A program made the translations under genes and the position numbers. This document shows positions 12,600 through 23,981 of a stretch of 64,000 bases of DNA, piece by piece (positions within the stretch are counted from its first letter, which is position 1; every line of letters begins with the position of its first letter). Under the pieces are notes generated by a model. The model was not told where the DNA came from. It was given only the letters and a program-made list of their open reading frames with translations, and ran no database searches. The stretch is from Allolobophora icterica (lineage: Eukaryota > Annelida > Clitellata > Crassiclitellata > Lumbricidae): positions 33,546,463-33,610,462 of the forward strand of contig OY744605.1 in the NCBI GenBank assembly GCA_963556255.1. The letters are read 5' to 3'.

Positions 12600-12667
12600 A
12601 ACACTTTGATGATGAGCTGCTTTGATTTCCCAGTCAGTTTTAGTACACACTCATTGTTGAAATGTTA
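12600..12667 (+). mobile_element. 66-bp miniature TIR element, copy 3
   Basis: AACACTTTGATGATGAGCTG start and TTTTAGTACACAC near the end, with a decayed right repeat. Same element as 614-680. Confidence 0.5.
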
Positions 12668-13584
12668 AAGAGCTGACAAGAAAAATAGTCATATGTAATT
12701 TAATGGGTAAACAACTAACCCAGTTGTCACTTGAGTGTCAATTCTGCTCTTCATGACCAGGAATTCTTGACCAGGAATTCTTGACAGTGGTGATGACAAC
12801 AAAATATTTTATATGCTTCAGCTGTTAGTCTGTCTTTAAACTATGTATTTAAGATCCTGCTGTGAATGAAGCTAGCGTATTGGGTAACAGAAGGACTTAA
12901 TTTCAATATTAACTGAACTGAACTGAACCAAGTCTTCACTCGGTCATTCAGACATGCTGACTCGTTCAAAGTAGTGAATTTGTGTTTAAAGTGTCCGCAG
13001 CAATGCTGCATTAAGCTGAGATGTTGCATTCCACATAGCTCACTTCCTTTGGACCTGAACACTGGCACCAAAAAAGACTTAGTGTGAGCAACACAGCCAT
13101 AGGAGAAAATGTATGTTAAAATTTGTATCTCTTCCCAGCTGTAGTGAAAATTAGTGCTAACTTTTGTTCATTTTAATTACAGCAGAGCAATCAACATAAC
13201 TCATGTTAGCATATAACATGAATCAAGAAAATATGTACAATGTGTGAACAGAACACTAGTTTAATATCCAGAATCAAATGCATCAATAATGTAAATTTGA
13301 ATACAGTCTGTTTTTATTTGGGTGTTATGATGTTGTTTTCTGGGTACTGTCTGAAACAAGAGTGGTGATATGCTATCAAAAATTAGAAATGACATAGATA
13401 CATATTTCTGGCAAGTTTTGCACTGTAGGTTTACTATAGGAATTTATAGTCTTTGACCTTTACATGGTCTTCGTGTTTATTGGGCAAGACTGCTAAACTA
13501 CCACTGACTGTATGACTAGGTGCCATGCCATTTAGCTGCTCTGGGAAGAAACGGTATGAAGATAAAGAAATAGTATGGAAAAGA

Positions 13585-13745
13585 AAAGCAGTCCCTTAAG
13601 CCAAACCCAAGGAGCAGCCATAGGTATGAAGTATTTCTAAGCCTAGTGTTTCAGGTAGGTTGCCAGATCTCTCCCTCTTGTACGAAATTCCCACCAATGG
13701 GTAGAGTATTGTATGGAATTTACAGCCGAGTTTGCTATGAGGCTT
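13585..13745 (-). repeat. SINE-A, degenerate minus copy
   Basis: AGCAGTCCCTTAAGCC, AGCCATAGGTATGAAGT and TTCCCACCAATGG on the + strand are mutated complements of the SINE-A 3' half. Confidence 0.55.
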
Positions 13746-14796
13746 GAAAGAAACAGAAATCATGATTCATGAACTGTCTTTGCATCATGGCAAAGATTTG
13801 AGCTCCTCTTGTTAACAGTCTAAAATAAAAACCACTCAACTATATTATTAGTAGTGAAACTATAAATCCAATGATAGCAGAAATTCTGACTGCTTGTAGT
13901 TATCTTTAACTGTACATATCTTCATTCACATACATGTATTTACACATCATGTCTGCATCCACAAGTTCTCTATTCAATATTCATGCATCTTATATCATGT
14001 AAAAACAAATATGTGAATGAAGCACTGTATAGTTGTTATATAGTTAAATTTATGTAAATTTTAAAGGTGCTATTCCAGTGTCAGAAGTGGACAAATAAGA
14101 TAATCCTAATAGTTCTGATGTAAGTGTAAAATTTTAATGTACACGCTCTTATATAGCGACCATGGATGTCTATGTGCAGGTCATAATGAGAACCCCATGC
14201 CATGAGACGGTATATACAATACATATCCAAGAGCAATGCGGCTACTCTGTTGAGCACGCTAGTATTAGGAGATTTGGGTGGGTCTTTATCTGCAGACAAA
14301 AGAGGTTTCTAAATGAAGATATCCTACTGAACTAATTTGGTCTATACCTTTTATAGTATATATACAAAAACAATTGTAATCCACTGCTTGGAATTGTTGG
14401 CAGTTAACTGATAAAACAGTATTTGGATCTAAGGTTCAAATAGTGTTCTTGTTTGTGGCATCTTTTTTTATACCTACACTTAACAGGCAATAGATAAAAT
14501 GTATAAAGGTATATCTTCCAGATGCACCTTGTAACAACATGCAGCTTTCTTAGATTACCCTAGGCAGCCACGTTAGCTGGCCTGCGTTGCACCACAAGTG
14601 GCAAATGGTGCCCAACTAAGAACCCAGTATTGGCCCAATGACTGTCGAAGGACCTTGTCGTGCTTTAATAAGCAATAAACTTACTTATAATCACACAAGA
14701 AACAGTCTTAGAATGCATCAAAAAGACTCGTTTCTATAGAAATATAGGTCAAAGTTAGGTCATTCTGTGGCAGTGTGATGGTCTTTAAATTAAGAG

Positions 14797-17487
14797 TCAA
14801 TAGACCTGGTCCTGTTCAGATCGAAGAAAGTTCCTCAGCAGTTTCTGGAAACCGTTGTTGCCATTGTTTAGCTGCTTGTCCTGTGTTACAAGATGCCCTG
14901 GCAGTGATGCACTGTCTCTTCCGAATCGCATGTACTTTCCAATGCGTGGAATTCGTCGATTGTAGGCTCCAACAACAGAACGATCCCCTCCAGTCTTCCC
15001 TGTATAATGGCCAGATGCCTCCCCATCACTATCTATTAAGTTTGCATCATTTTCTACAAAAAGCAGTTTTCGCAACAATCACTTGAATTATACTACATTT
15101 TCACACATAATGGTGACTGATGGCATCAGTAGATTATGCTTCAGTGATGCTGATGGTGATGAATTGGTGAAATTTAATTTCTGAAATATTTAAAAGTTTT
15201 AAGCAGTAGAGTTACTTAGCTGTTACTAGAATTTGGAAAGTGTTGTGCTGCTGAGAATGTCAATTTGTAATATTTTTGATAATCCATTCATTGACAAATG
15301 CAATGTCAAATGACTTGATGTTTTGTTATGCGTAGTTTTATATCACTGAGCTGAATCACTAATGGACGGCTACAGATGTTCTCGAAAATAACACCAAACT
15401 AAGGTTTAAATCTATCAAACAATGAAACAAAAGTCCAGATGAAACTTTGGTATATACAACACATGCAATACGTTAGCAAACTTCTTATGCATCAGTCTAA
15501 TCTAGTCCTTTCTATTCTAAATCTACTCAGAGTCTGCTCTAAGGTATCTCAGCTCATAGGCACCGACTCTTTAGTAGCCTTGGGTGCGAATGCAACCAGA
15601 GAGAAAGTTCAGTGGGTGTGTCGCACCCAGAAGAATTCGGACCTTAAATTTATATTTTTTACACCTAAGCAATCTCACAACCTGAGAAGTAGAATTACAA
15701 CACAAATACCCAACATTGCATGATATCGCAGTCACAGCACGTACATAAATAAATAATTTATCACTTAAAATAATAAATAATAACACTGGAACATCCGAGC
15801 ATCACCGATTTCCAATACTTTTTCTAACCTCATAACCCTTGACAAGAAAACAATTTTTTTTCTCAGAAAATCCGCTAAGACTTGCCTACCTAAGGGGAGG
15901 TGGAAGGGGGAAGGGAGGGAGGACCCATGCACCCAGATACAAAAGCAAAAGTTGGCGCCAATGTCTCAGCTCATGAATTTGTCCTTTGTCGACAACCCAT
16001 CTGATCAACTTGCATCCCGGTTTCTTTCCTCAGTTCATGCAATCTGATCCAGCATGTTTGTTTCCCAGCCCAAAAAGACAACTACACTTCAGCTTGCCAC
16101 CAATCCCTGGCTGCACTTAACTCTGCTCTCTACTTTATTCACCAAACAGTAACATGCCATGTATACCTCCAACCACCCAGAACTATGTTCATTCTGTTGC
16201 ATGATCCATAGGGCACAACTTTTGGTAAAAGGTGCTGGGGCAGGAATTTAATTCCCATGAGCCCGTGATCGGATAATCCAATCGCCTATCCTGCCCTGTC
16301 TTCCCTCTCCCCAAGTCCAACCTTTCCTCAGGCCCTTTCAACTAGGAATAGACAAACTGTAATGGTAGCTTACTGTGCAACAGAGTCTCTGCTCAATCAT
16401 AAAGCAAATCCTCATATACGCCTAATGTGACGATCGTATGCTGCTGCAATAACTCATATGCACACACTATTTTCCAATAGAATAGGCTTACACAGAGCTT
16501 TGATAAATTGTCTACGATTTAGAAGAAAGTGAGCTATTATTTATCAAATGCAGCGATAGTTTGGGCAAATTGTTCGAGATCGGGAAAAGGAAACCTTTCA
16601 GGCAAGGTTGATGAAAATACTGAGCGTGTGTTAAATTCGAATATGGCCAGTATAAACATTAGGCTACAGTCTTTGTAGGCTTTATCGCCAAAGTGTTTAG
16701 ATTGGTTTAATTACTCCCGAAATAGCTAAGAATATTTATTGCAAACACTGACGTATAACCTATTCAATATTCCGTGTGTGACAAGGTTGATGCAATATAT
16801 AAGCTTAATAGGGTTCATTGCAGAATATGCCTCTAATGCTGAAAGTACTGGTTCGAGCCTCCACTCAGGAGGTCACAGTGTGAAAACCTTGAGCAAGTCC
16901 TTCATGCACAGTTGCTCTTCGCCATCGATGCTCTGTTCTATGGTCGTGGTTGCAGTTCTGATCTTTGGAAGCACAGCAATATTAAATACATCGAGCAATA
17001 TCAAATACTTGTATTGTATTGTATTATTTGGAAATGGTTGTGTGTCCAACAACCATGGCTGTCTCACACAGAGCGAGAGATTACTACAGCTGTCTCAAAT
17101 AGGCTTTGTAATTGTAATTACGACAGTTGATACAGCACTGTCAGTAGCAAGCTACTTCTAGGATGCTTTACATTGTCAATTGTCAGCACAAATGCTAAGA
17201 GTCACTACACGCAAAGTATATTTTTAACTGCTTTTTAAAAACTTTTGTAAAAGGCTACCATAAAACATGTAGGATGATAAAATCAAACCTCGTCTTGTCA
17301 GTGGAAGAAGCGATTGACTCTGAAGAATTGTACTGCATAAGAGACTATCTGTCTGACAGATTCGCATCAGCTTATAATCTGACATCCCTTGTGAGGCTCT
17401 TGAAGAAGCCGTTGGTAGACAGGTCAATGCCATCATCAGAACCAGGATCACAATAGAGTCCAGCCTCATTCTGGTCGATCTCCTCAT
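14797..17487 (-). CDS. Candidate secreted neuropeptide precursor (RFamide-type), two coding exons
   Basis: Exons: 17487-17289 and 15053-14797, giving 151 residues (or 145 from the second Met). The first ends phase 1 at G|GTTTGA; the second starts after CTTTTTGTAG and needs exactly one upstream base, so the frame joins. Residues 7-29 (MRLDSIVILVLMMALTCLPT, then ASS) form a signal peptide. Then come a Cys pair (C44, C51), a dibasic site RR 65-66, an acidic spacer, a dibasic site RR 99-100, and IPRIGKYMRF-G-R (101-112), a classic amidation cassette predicting IPRIGKYMRF-amide. The rest (113-151) is a Gly/Asn/Gln-rich tail ending DQVY. I do not recognise the family: MRF-amide recalls FMRFamide-related peptides, and ambulacrarian luqins end KFMRW-amide. 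Whether another exon lies in the 2.2-kb intron is unknown. The donor is weak. Confidence 0.5.
15555..15963 (+). mobile_element. MITE M4 (CATAGGCRCCGACT ends) with 8-bp TSD TCTCAGCT
   Basis: Starts CATAGGCACCGACTC, ends GTTGGCGCCAATG, and is flanked by perfect TCTCAGCT duplications at 15547-15554 and 15964-15971, as expected for hAT. The internal segments CACCCAGAAGAATTCGGACC and ACCCAGATACAAAAGCAAAA match the second copy at 54721-55094. Confidence 0.85.
16205..16330 (-). repeat. tRNA-derived SINE fragment
   Basis: Reverse complement contains GGATAGGCGATTGGATTATC followed by GGGAATTAAATTCCTGCC, an A-box/B-box-like arrangement ending in a worn acceptor-like arm. Confidence 0.4.
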
Positions 17488-17579
17488 TCGTATTCCTTAA
17501 CAGATCAATGCAACAAGGTTTAATGAACAAAAGATCTATCACTAAATGGAATTATAATTAAGAACAATATGGGGTGTGC

Positions 17580-17770
17580 AATAGTTTAGTGGTAAGTGTG
17601 CTGTCAGCTGAGAGAATCCCCATCAGTACAGTACACCTGCACCCCTAGCATACTTGTCTACACAGTACACCTGCACCCCTAGCATACTTGTCTACAGACT
17701 GTACACTGTCCGTGGGAAGATTAGATGATGAGGGCAAAGACTGGACAGTGGACATACTTCCTCATGTGAA
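17580..17770 (+). repeat. SINE-A copy with internal 34-bp tandem duplication
   Basis: tRNA-like head (GTGCAATAGTTTAGTGGTAA) followed by two direct copies of a 34-bp unit containing CACCTGCACCCCTAGCATAC, then the SINE-A body GACTGTACACTGTCCGTGGG and AGATTAGATGATGAGGGC. Confidence 0.65.
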
Positions 17771-18300
17771 TTTCAGTCACTACTTCAGTAGTTGATTTCA
17801 TCTGCTTCCGACGCAAGCAACTGCGCAGAGCACACAGACACAGGGAAAGCGTTCCAAAAAGTAGGTCCAGGAACCTAAAAAGCTCATTCACAGAAAAAGA
17901 GTTCTTGATTTAGGTATCACGAGACAAACATAATAATTAATCAGATGATTTTGTTGAATAGTGGTACCGGTAAGTCTGGGGGATAAGAACTGATTTTAAG
18001 TATTGTGGCTGGCCAGAGTTCCAAGTTTTATAAACTATGAGCCCTAATTTGAAACTAATTCTTTGCTGAACAGGAAGCCAATGCAAAGATTTAAGCACAG
18101 GAATTATATGTTCATATCTGGATTTATTAGTTATGGCTCTAGCACTCTCTGCAGCTGCAATATGTTTGACTTATTGATACCAGTAACAAGCAAGTTACAG
18201 TAATCTAGGCAACTGGAAACCAATGCAATTGCCAGAGATGTCCTTGCAGACATGGCACATAACGCCTAATTTTGTGTATGTTGCGAATGAACATTGTATG
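17740..18300 (-). pseudogene. LINE (CR1/L2-like) reverse-transcriptase remnant
   Basis: Minus-strand translation reads FIRNIHKIRRYVP, then SSCLDYCNLLVTGIN, then RYEHIIPVLKSLHWLPVQQR and FKLGLIVYKTW, with frameshifts and stops between. These are the thumb-region landmarks of non-LTR RTs (SRLDYCNSLL..., HWLPV..RI.FK). No catalytic YADD box remains. Confidence 0.75.
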
Positions 18301-19720
18301 TGATGCCGCATATGAAAAGGGACCACAAGGTGGGATTTATTTACTGAGATACAGGCCTTTAAATGTGGTCACCTATCAAAATATCGAAATTGGGTTTTCA
18401 CTGGTATTTGATAGAGGATACCTATGTCTATCAATCTAGCACAACAGTTTCATGAAAACAGAACATTACAATTAAATGCTCAGCTATATTACTTCCAATA
18501 AATGGATTTTACTGTGGGCATTCTAAACTTTAAATGAGCTTTACCGAAAATCACATATTTCAGGTACATCAAGTTCTGACTTCTACAGATAGAGCCATAA
18601 TACTCCCACTATGCAACATTATACACCATTATTTTCTGAATTCTTTGCTGATCATGGCAGTGTGAATAACTCCAAACCCGCCATGTGGTCCTTTTCATAC
18701 GTGGCATAACACATGATGAGCTACAAATTTTGTTTACATAACCACTGAGAAACATGGTAGAATTGAAAACAATGCCCAAGTTACGAGCAGCATCTGCCAG
18801 CTTAACAATTGAGTGACTTGATTTGAGTCACGCAGTTTCAATGACTTAAGCCAATCAAATATTTTCTGTTTGCTGTGGAGTGTCCAGTAGCAGAAATCCA
18901 AGACTGTACCTCATCAAAGACAGCAGACAACAGCTGCACAGACGATCACATGACAGACTGTCAAATGAAATGTAGGGTGAGCTTGACCAACTAGATTTCT
19001 GAAGTAAACAGGCCATGCTGAAATTGGGAAACTAAAGAAAATTATTGGTATAGAAAAACCATATAAAAAAGCTGGGAAACTAAGATTATGAATTATCTAT
19101 AGAAACTAGAAATGGTCATGAAAAATCTGTGGAAACCAAGAAATCATATGAATGCAAGAAACCAAAAGTCATTAAACTTCCAGGACAGACCATAAGAATA
19201 TCACTGAAATTTCAACATATCATAGCACACTGTCTTACCACTGAACAATTTAGTTCAATTTAGATAAATCTCCTAGTTTACAAGGTAATGCACATTGACC
19301 AGCCAACTTATCTTGTGTCTAACTCTCAGACTGTCGAATAACGTAGTCAGTCAGTGGATGCTTTACATGATGCTTTATTCTTTTCTTGTACCCGATCCAG
19401 GATGGTACGTTTCAAGCCTTTCTCGGTTCCTGGCCCAAGGCTCTGATGTTGCTACCCTCTGCATTTATGTCAAATGCAGGGGCACCGGCAGCGTGACGCA
19501 CTGGACGCATGTGCGTCCACCCACCAAATCAAATCCACATAAGGATTAGGCATCGCATCGATATTTTTGACAATTTCACTGTGTAATTTTGGTTTACCAT
19601 ACAGTATGTATAAATAATATCATATAATTACGTGCATGTGTTATACTGTACTTTTATGAGTCACTCTGAGTCATTTTCAGTGTATGACTACAAGTGGTAG
19701 ACAGGGGATGGGCGTGGATG

Positions 19721-19891
19721 CATGGGCATCCACAGGAATTTTTTTAAAGGGGCACAGATTTTCTGGGGGGGGGGCAAAATTTTTCCAGGGGGAATGATGC
19801 TTTTGCATATATTCACGAACACAGAAAACGTGACAACTTTCAAAATTCAGGAGGGGTAAATGCCCCTTGCCTCAACCTCCGGACGCCCATG
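19721..19891 (+). mobile_element. MITE M2 with near-perfect 8-bp TSD
   Basis: CATGGGCATCC start, GGACGCCCATG end. Flanks are CGTGGATG (19713-19720) and TGTGGATG (19892-19899), 7 of 8 identical. Same family as 5513-5767. Confidence 0.75.
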
Positions 19892-20844
19892 TGTGGATGG
19901 GAGGAGACGGGAGGGGTGTGCGTCCAATTTTTTAAAGCCTGGCGGCGCCCCTGGTCAAATGGAATGTTATTTTAGAATGCACTAGCAGCGACCATCACTG
20001 ATGTCTTGTGCAAACTTGTGATAACAGCACTATAGAAGTAAGTAAGTATGTTAGTAAAAGTAAGTATGGAAGCTACAGAACTTTACAGATTAGATTCAGC
20101 CACAAATCTTGGATACTGGATTGGAAAGGGTCATCAAAATCTCAAACACTAAACAAGTTTCATAGAAGTTACAGCTTAATAAACCATGGTAAAAATGGCC
20201 AACATTAAGCACAGCCTTCTATCCTCGTGCTCTCATTTGTAAACTGTAAGCTTGTAACTTTGTAAACTGGTCTGACACTGATGTTCGGTTCAGAAATAGC
20301 CAATCGTCAGGAAAGTTAAGCGACATATCCAGAAATTTTGCAACATAAATCTAGGTTTTTGCACTCAACAAAGGACAATCTGCTAGCTGTCTTCGCCGCA
20401 TAAAAGCGAAACATGTCATACGTCAAAGAAACTCCTTTTCGACACTGCAGTAAAGGCGGACCAAATATTCCTGGTATAATTAGTTTTCCCTTTCAATTAT
20501 CCATCGTAACGTCATGCTATCAGCTTGTCCATTAGCTGGTCACTGGATCACAGGAAAATTGAGTTAGATCTAACTTGATGCACTCATTACAGCCTTATAT
20601 GTGGCATTCACTAGATGAAATTATTTGTTCTGACTGCTTCTTTCTCTTTCTGTTCACGTATCGCTCTTCTGATTGCCTTCTCTATTGGGCGTTCAGCTGT
20701 TCTTATATATTTCACCTAACAATTAAATCAAACTATTGCCACAAAAGACGTACGATGTGTTTCACCTTTATGCAGTTGAATGTTTTCGCATTATACATTT
20801 ACAAGTTGCCAAGGGATATTTGAGTAAATTTTAAGTGGTGAGAC

Positions 20845-20967
20845 AAATACCAAGTACCCGCACTTTTGTTATTTCAATTTTTTTTTATTTTCTCATAAAA
20901 CCTAAAGATAGTTTAGAGGCCCATGACTGCTCTGCCTAGGGGCCCAGAATTTCTGTCGGTGGGCCTG
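20845..20967 (+). mobile_element. MITE M7, 3' fragment
   Basis: CCTAAAGATAGTTTAGAGGC, CTGCTCTGCCTAGGGGCCC and the terminus TTTCTGTCGGTGGGCCTG match the right end of 34142-34602. Only one internal repeat unit is present and the left end is missing. Confidence 0.65.
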
Positions 20968-23034
20968 TTCATAATTTTACAGAAAAGAGAAACCATTGGC
21001 TAATGTAATCACTATTACCTCTGTAAGTATCATTACCAACACATTTATACAATTATTATTTATTACATTTTAATTTACAGTTGTCTTAGTTGTCACATGA
21101 TTTGGGTTAGGTATTAAATGCATTGAACGCTATTAAAAGTATTCATTGAAGCTGAAAAGGATAAATTTGTTTTCTTCAACTTGTACAGTATTCAATGGAA
21201 ATAATAAATTTGTTTAATTCAGACTAGAGCAGTTCCAATAGTTATTCACTGAAATTTACACATACTGATATTCTTCAATTGTTCTTTCCGTCAGATTAGA
21301 ACAGTAGAACTCAGTAACAACAGTATTTACTTAAAATTAAAAAAAGTTATACAGACTAGAACAGTAACACTAGTTAGTAACTGCTATTCATTGATATTTA
21401 ATGCTCTAATGGAAGTTGTTATTTCTAAAAAACCTTTTGCATAAAAACGTTTTGCATATGTTTCTGGATCCGGCTTCCCATGGCATCTAGGAGTTGATGG
21501 AAATTGTGCAACACATGGTAACAACTCCCGCTCTAATCCACTCTGTATCATAATAGCAAGAAATTATGCTTTAGATTTGTTTTCAAATTAATATTTTAAA
21601 ATCACAGATAATATTAATACTTCACAAAATGAGTGGTGGGACACAAACTGGTGGTGGGTAAAATCCGAGGAGTAGTGGAACATTTGTCCCACCACTTAAA
21701 CACTTAAAATATGCACTGCAAGGTGCCTAGAACTGAGGCAACATTGGTAATGCAGTATATTTTCAAGCCTCAGTTTAGTATGCTATGCTTACATTGGTAA
21801 TGACATGTAGTCTACTTACTGGCTGTGCTTTGTCTTATCATAGGATGCCTTGTGTCTCATCTCTTCCATCCATCACCACAGATTTCTTTGCTCTGTTATG
21901 CAAGGTAATCTTGTTTCCCCTCTCACTCATACTTCTGTGGTCCAGCATAGAAATTTTGCTCTGATGGCCCATCTCTGTGTAATGAGCTGTATTGCATCTG
22001 CGACTTGAGCTACTTGGACTTTGTTGTCTCTTTACCATGGGCACATGAAAATCCAATTCTGTTTGATCACGTTTTTGTGTTGTCAGGGTTGGAATGCATC
22101 AGGTCTGGAGTGGTAGGCCTACTACGTAAATTTTCAATTACAATTATAATAAAATATTTCAGCTGGGTCAGTTGAAGCTAGCAACCTGAGAAGTAACCTT
22201 TGAGAATCGGATCATGCTGTCTATTCATGCTAGAAGATGTTGCAATTGATTGTAGTAGTTCAATGTACACATTATAGAGTGAATAAAGGCAAGTTGCAAG
22301 TGGCTGATGGGATACTACAATAGAGATTTTGTTTTGCTTGGTTGAGCTGAATATGACCTTGAAAGAAACAGACGTACTGAAATTGTGAACAATCCTGCAG
22401 ATCTACAAATTCTCCATTCTATTACCTACCACCAACATTTGGCTGTAGGTCTGGATTTGTCAAGCGTCTTGGGAATGTTTCAACAACCCACCCACCCCAA
22501 GTAAAAGTCAAGCTGTTTGGGTTTGATTGAAAAGTTTAAGGAAAAATATAGCTTTTACTACCCTTCATGGCAATCTTCTGTCATTCATTTGTTAAATTGT
22601 TAAATTGCTCTTTAAAGTCATGTTTTCAGTAGAAATTGTTATACGATATGCACTAGAACTATTGTCAGCCTGGACTCATCCCCAGACTGTGCTGGAAACT
22701 TAATAACTAAGCCAAAGTCATCCACTCCAGCGCTGATCATAGAGGTCATGCATAAAAGTCAAAATTAGCTCCAACAGCAAATTCCAATTTGTTTACATTT
22801 CAATAGAAATTTCAGAAGATACACTATAAAACCATTTGCAGCTGGGGCTCTTCTGCAAAACTTAACTGGAAAGCTTGAAGACTTGGTCAAAAGTGAATCA
22901 CCCCTGGTGTGATAAAAATTCAACCTGGAGGTGTTGGCTTTCATCCCATGGTAATCTTCAATTATTTACACACAAATTCCTCTTTAGAAGCAAATATTTA
23001 ACAGAAATTTATAAAAGATATGATCTAAACTTAT

Positions 23035-23287
23035 CAGTGGTGGCGATCTTGTTTGACAGGTGGGGGGGGGGGGACACTTTAGAAATGATCTGGTCAAAAA
23101 AGAGTTTTGACCTGAACTGGTCAAAAAAAGAGGTCAAAAAGTTTTTTCGCGCATAATCATTTTAAACAATTTGCTGACCTTTTTTGGTGTTTCTTCAAAA
23201 TTGGGGGGGGACAAATGTATGGTGTGTCCCCCACTCTAAAAGGTGGGGGGTCTTGTCCCCCTCGACCCCCCGGAATCGCCGCCCATG
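23035..23287 (-). mobile_element. MITE M1 (GGCGGCGATC ends), TSD AAACTTAT
   Basis: Left end CAGTGGTGGCGATCTTGTTT, right end ATCGCCGCCCATG, flanked by perfect AAACTTAT at 23027-23034 and 23288-23295. Internal features are G/C homopolymer runs and a TCTTGTCCCCCTCGACCCCC stretch. Non-coding. Confidence 0.9.
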
Positions 23288-23389
23288 AAACTTATTACAA
23301 GTCAGGCACTCACTACTCAGCAATTCCAGACCATTATAAAATGTAAGGTACTGAAGGATGCTAAGTGCAATAAAAATTGTTCTGAGCTA

Positions 23390-23582
23390 TTTAACACTGA
23401 AACGATGAACCCTTCCTTCCTCTCTACGGGTAACCCTACTATCTGGATCTCTTCCTACATTCCTTTCCGTGCTTAAAACCTTTTTCTTCTCTCAGAGCCT
23501 TCACACTGGGAGCACTGCTGACTGCTGAGTGGCCTCAGCTGTGAGCGGCACTATACAAATCGCCAAATACGATACGATACGA
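23390..23582 (+). pseudogene. LINE 3' end with (ATACG)n tail
   Basis: The frame has relics of the conserved LINE C-terminus (GNPTIWIS.., FLLSEPSHWEH..) followed by the 3' UTR motif GCACTATACAAATCG and a short ATACG repeat tail, as in CR1/L2-type elements. Confidence 0.6.
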
Positions 23583-23637
23583 TGAGTGTGTACTAAAAGC
23601 GACTGGGAAATCAATGCAGCTCATTGTTAAAATGCTT
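23577..23637 (-). mobile_element. 66-bp miniature TIR element, copy 4
   Basis: ACGATGAGTGTGTACTAAAA to AATGCAGCTCATTGTTAAAA is the reverse complement of copy 1. It abuts the LINE tail and lacks its left repeat. Confidence 0.55.
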
Positions 23638-23916
23638 CATCCTCTGACCAGAGCTTTGCTTTTCCTCTAGAAGCTACACTCCACTGGTGCTTTTCCACCA
23701 GACATTCATTTGCTCCTTCTACACTTCTGAATCCACCTCTGCTTTTACATGACTTTACAGGTACTCCTAATTTACAAATACCTTTAACACCAGACATATT
23801 CATAAAGTGTGTGGTGTGGTAGAAGTTATATTTCTAGACTACATCCACATGAAGTAACAGAGACTTTGACACACAGAATGACTTGTAACTAGATGAGTTC
23901 TTAACCACATTACTTT

Positions 23917-23981
23917 AACACTTTAACGACTAAAGTGTACTAAAAGTGACTGGGAAACAATGCAGCTCATCGTTAAAGTGT
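23917..23981 (-). mobile_element. 66-bp miniature TIR element, copy 5 (best TIRs)
   Basis: Begins AACACTTTAACGAC and ends TCGTTAAAGTGT, so ACACTTTAACGA is a perfect 12-bp terminal inverted repeat. The core is the complement of copies 1-3. Confidence 0.65.

Larger units (their letters stand above)
9781..14796. other. RhoGEF 3' UTR and downstream intergenic DNA
   Basis: No protein-like reading frame was found. AATAAA-type hexamers occur (for example near 10540 and 10746) but I cannot choose the real poly(A) site. Contents: a tRNA-like SINE fragment near 10760-10860, a three-copy tandem repeat at 11550-11625, SINE-A pieces at 12393-12440 and 13585-13745, and a 66-bp MITE at 12600-12667. Confidence 0.5.
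15054..17288. other. Intron of the candidate precursor: MITE and SINE fragments
   Basis: Contains MITE M4 (15555-15963), a tRNA-like SINE in minus orientation at about 16205-16330, and a second tRNA-like piece near 16800-16900 (B box GGTTCGAGCCT). No additional exon with matching phase was identified, though short ones could be missed. Confidence 0.4.
18301..23034. other. Intergenic, no gene recognised
   Basis: About 4.7 kb with short open stretches only. Supported contents: MITE M2 (19721-19891) and the 3' end of MITE M7 (about 20845-20967). The remainder looks like unique or worn sequence without splice-flanked coding segments that I could identify. Confidence 0.45.

Noticed and set aside
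1895..16900. Several tRNA-like A/B box pairs, considered as tRNA genes
   Set aside because: None can form acceptor and anticodon arms convincingly; they are heads of SINE copies.
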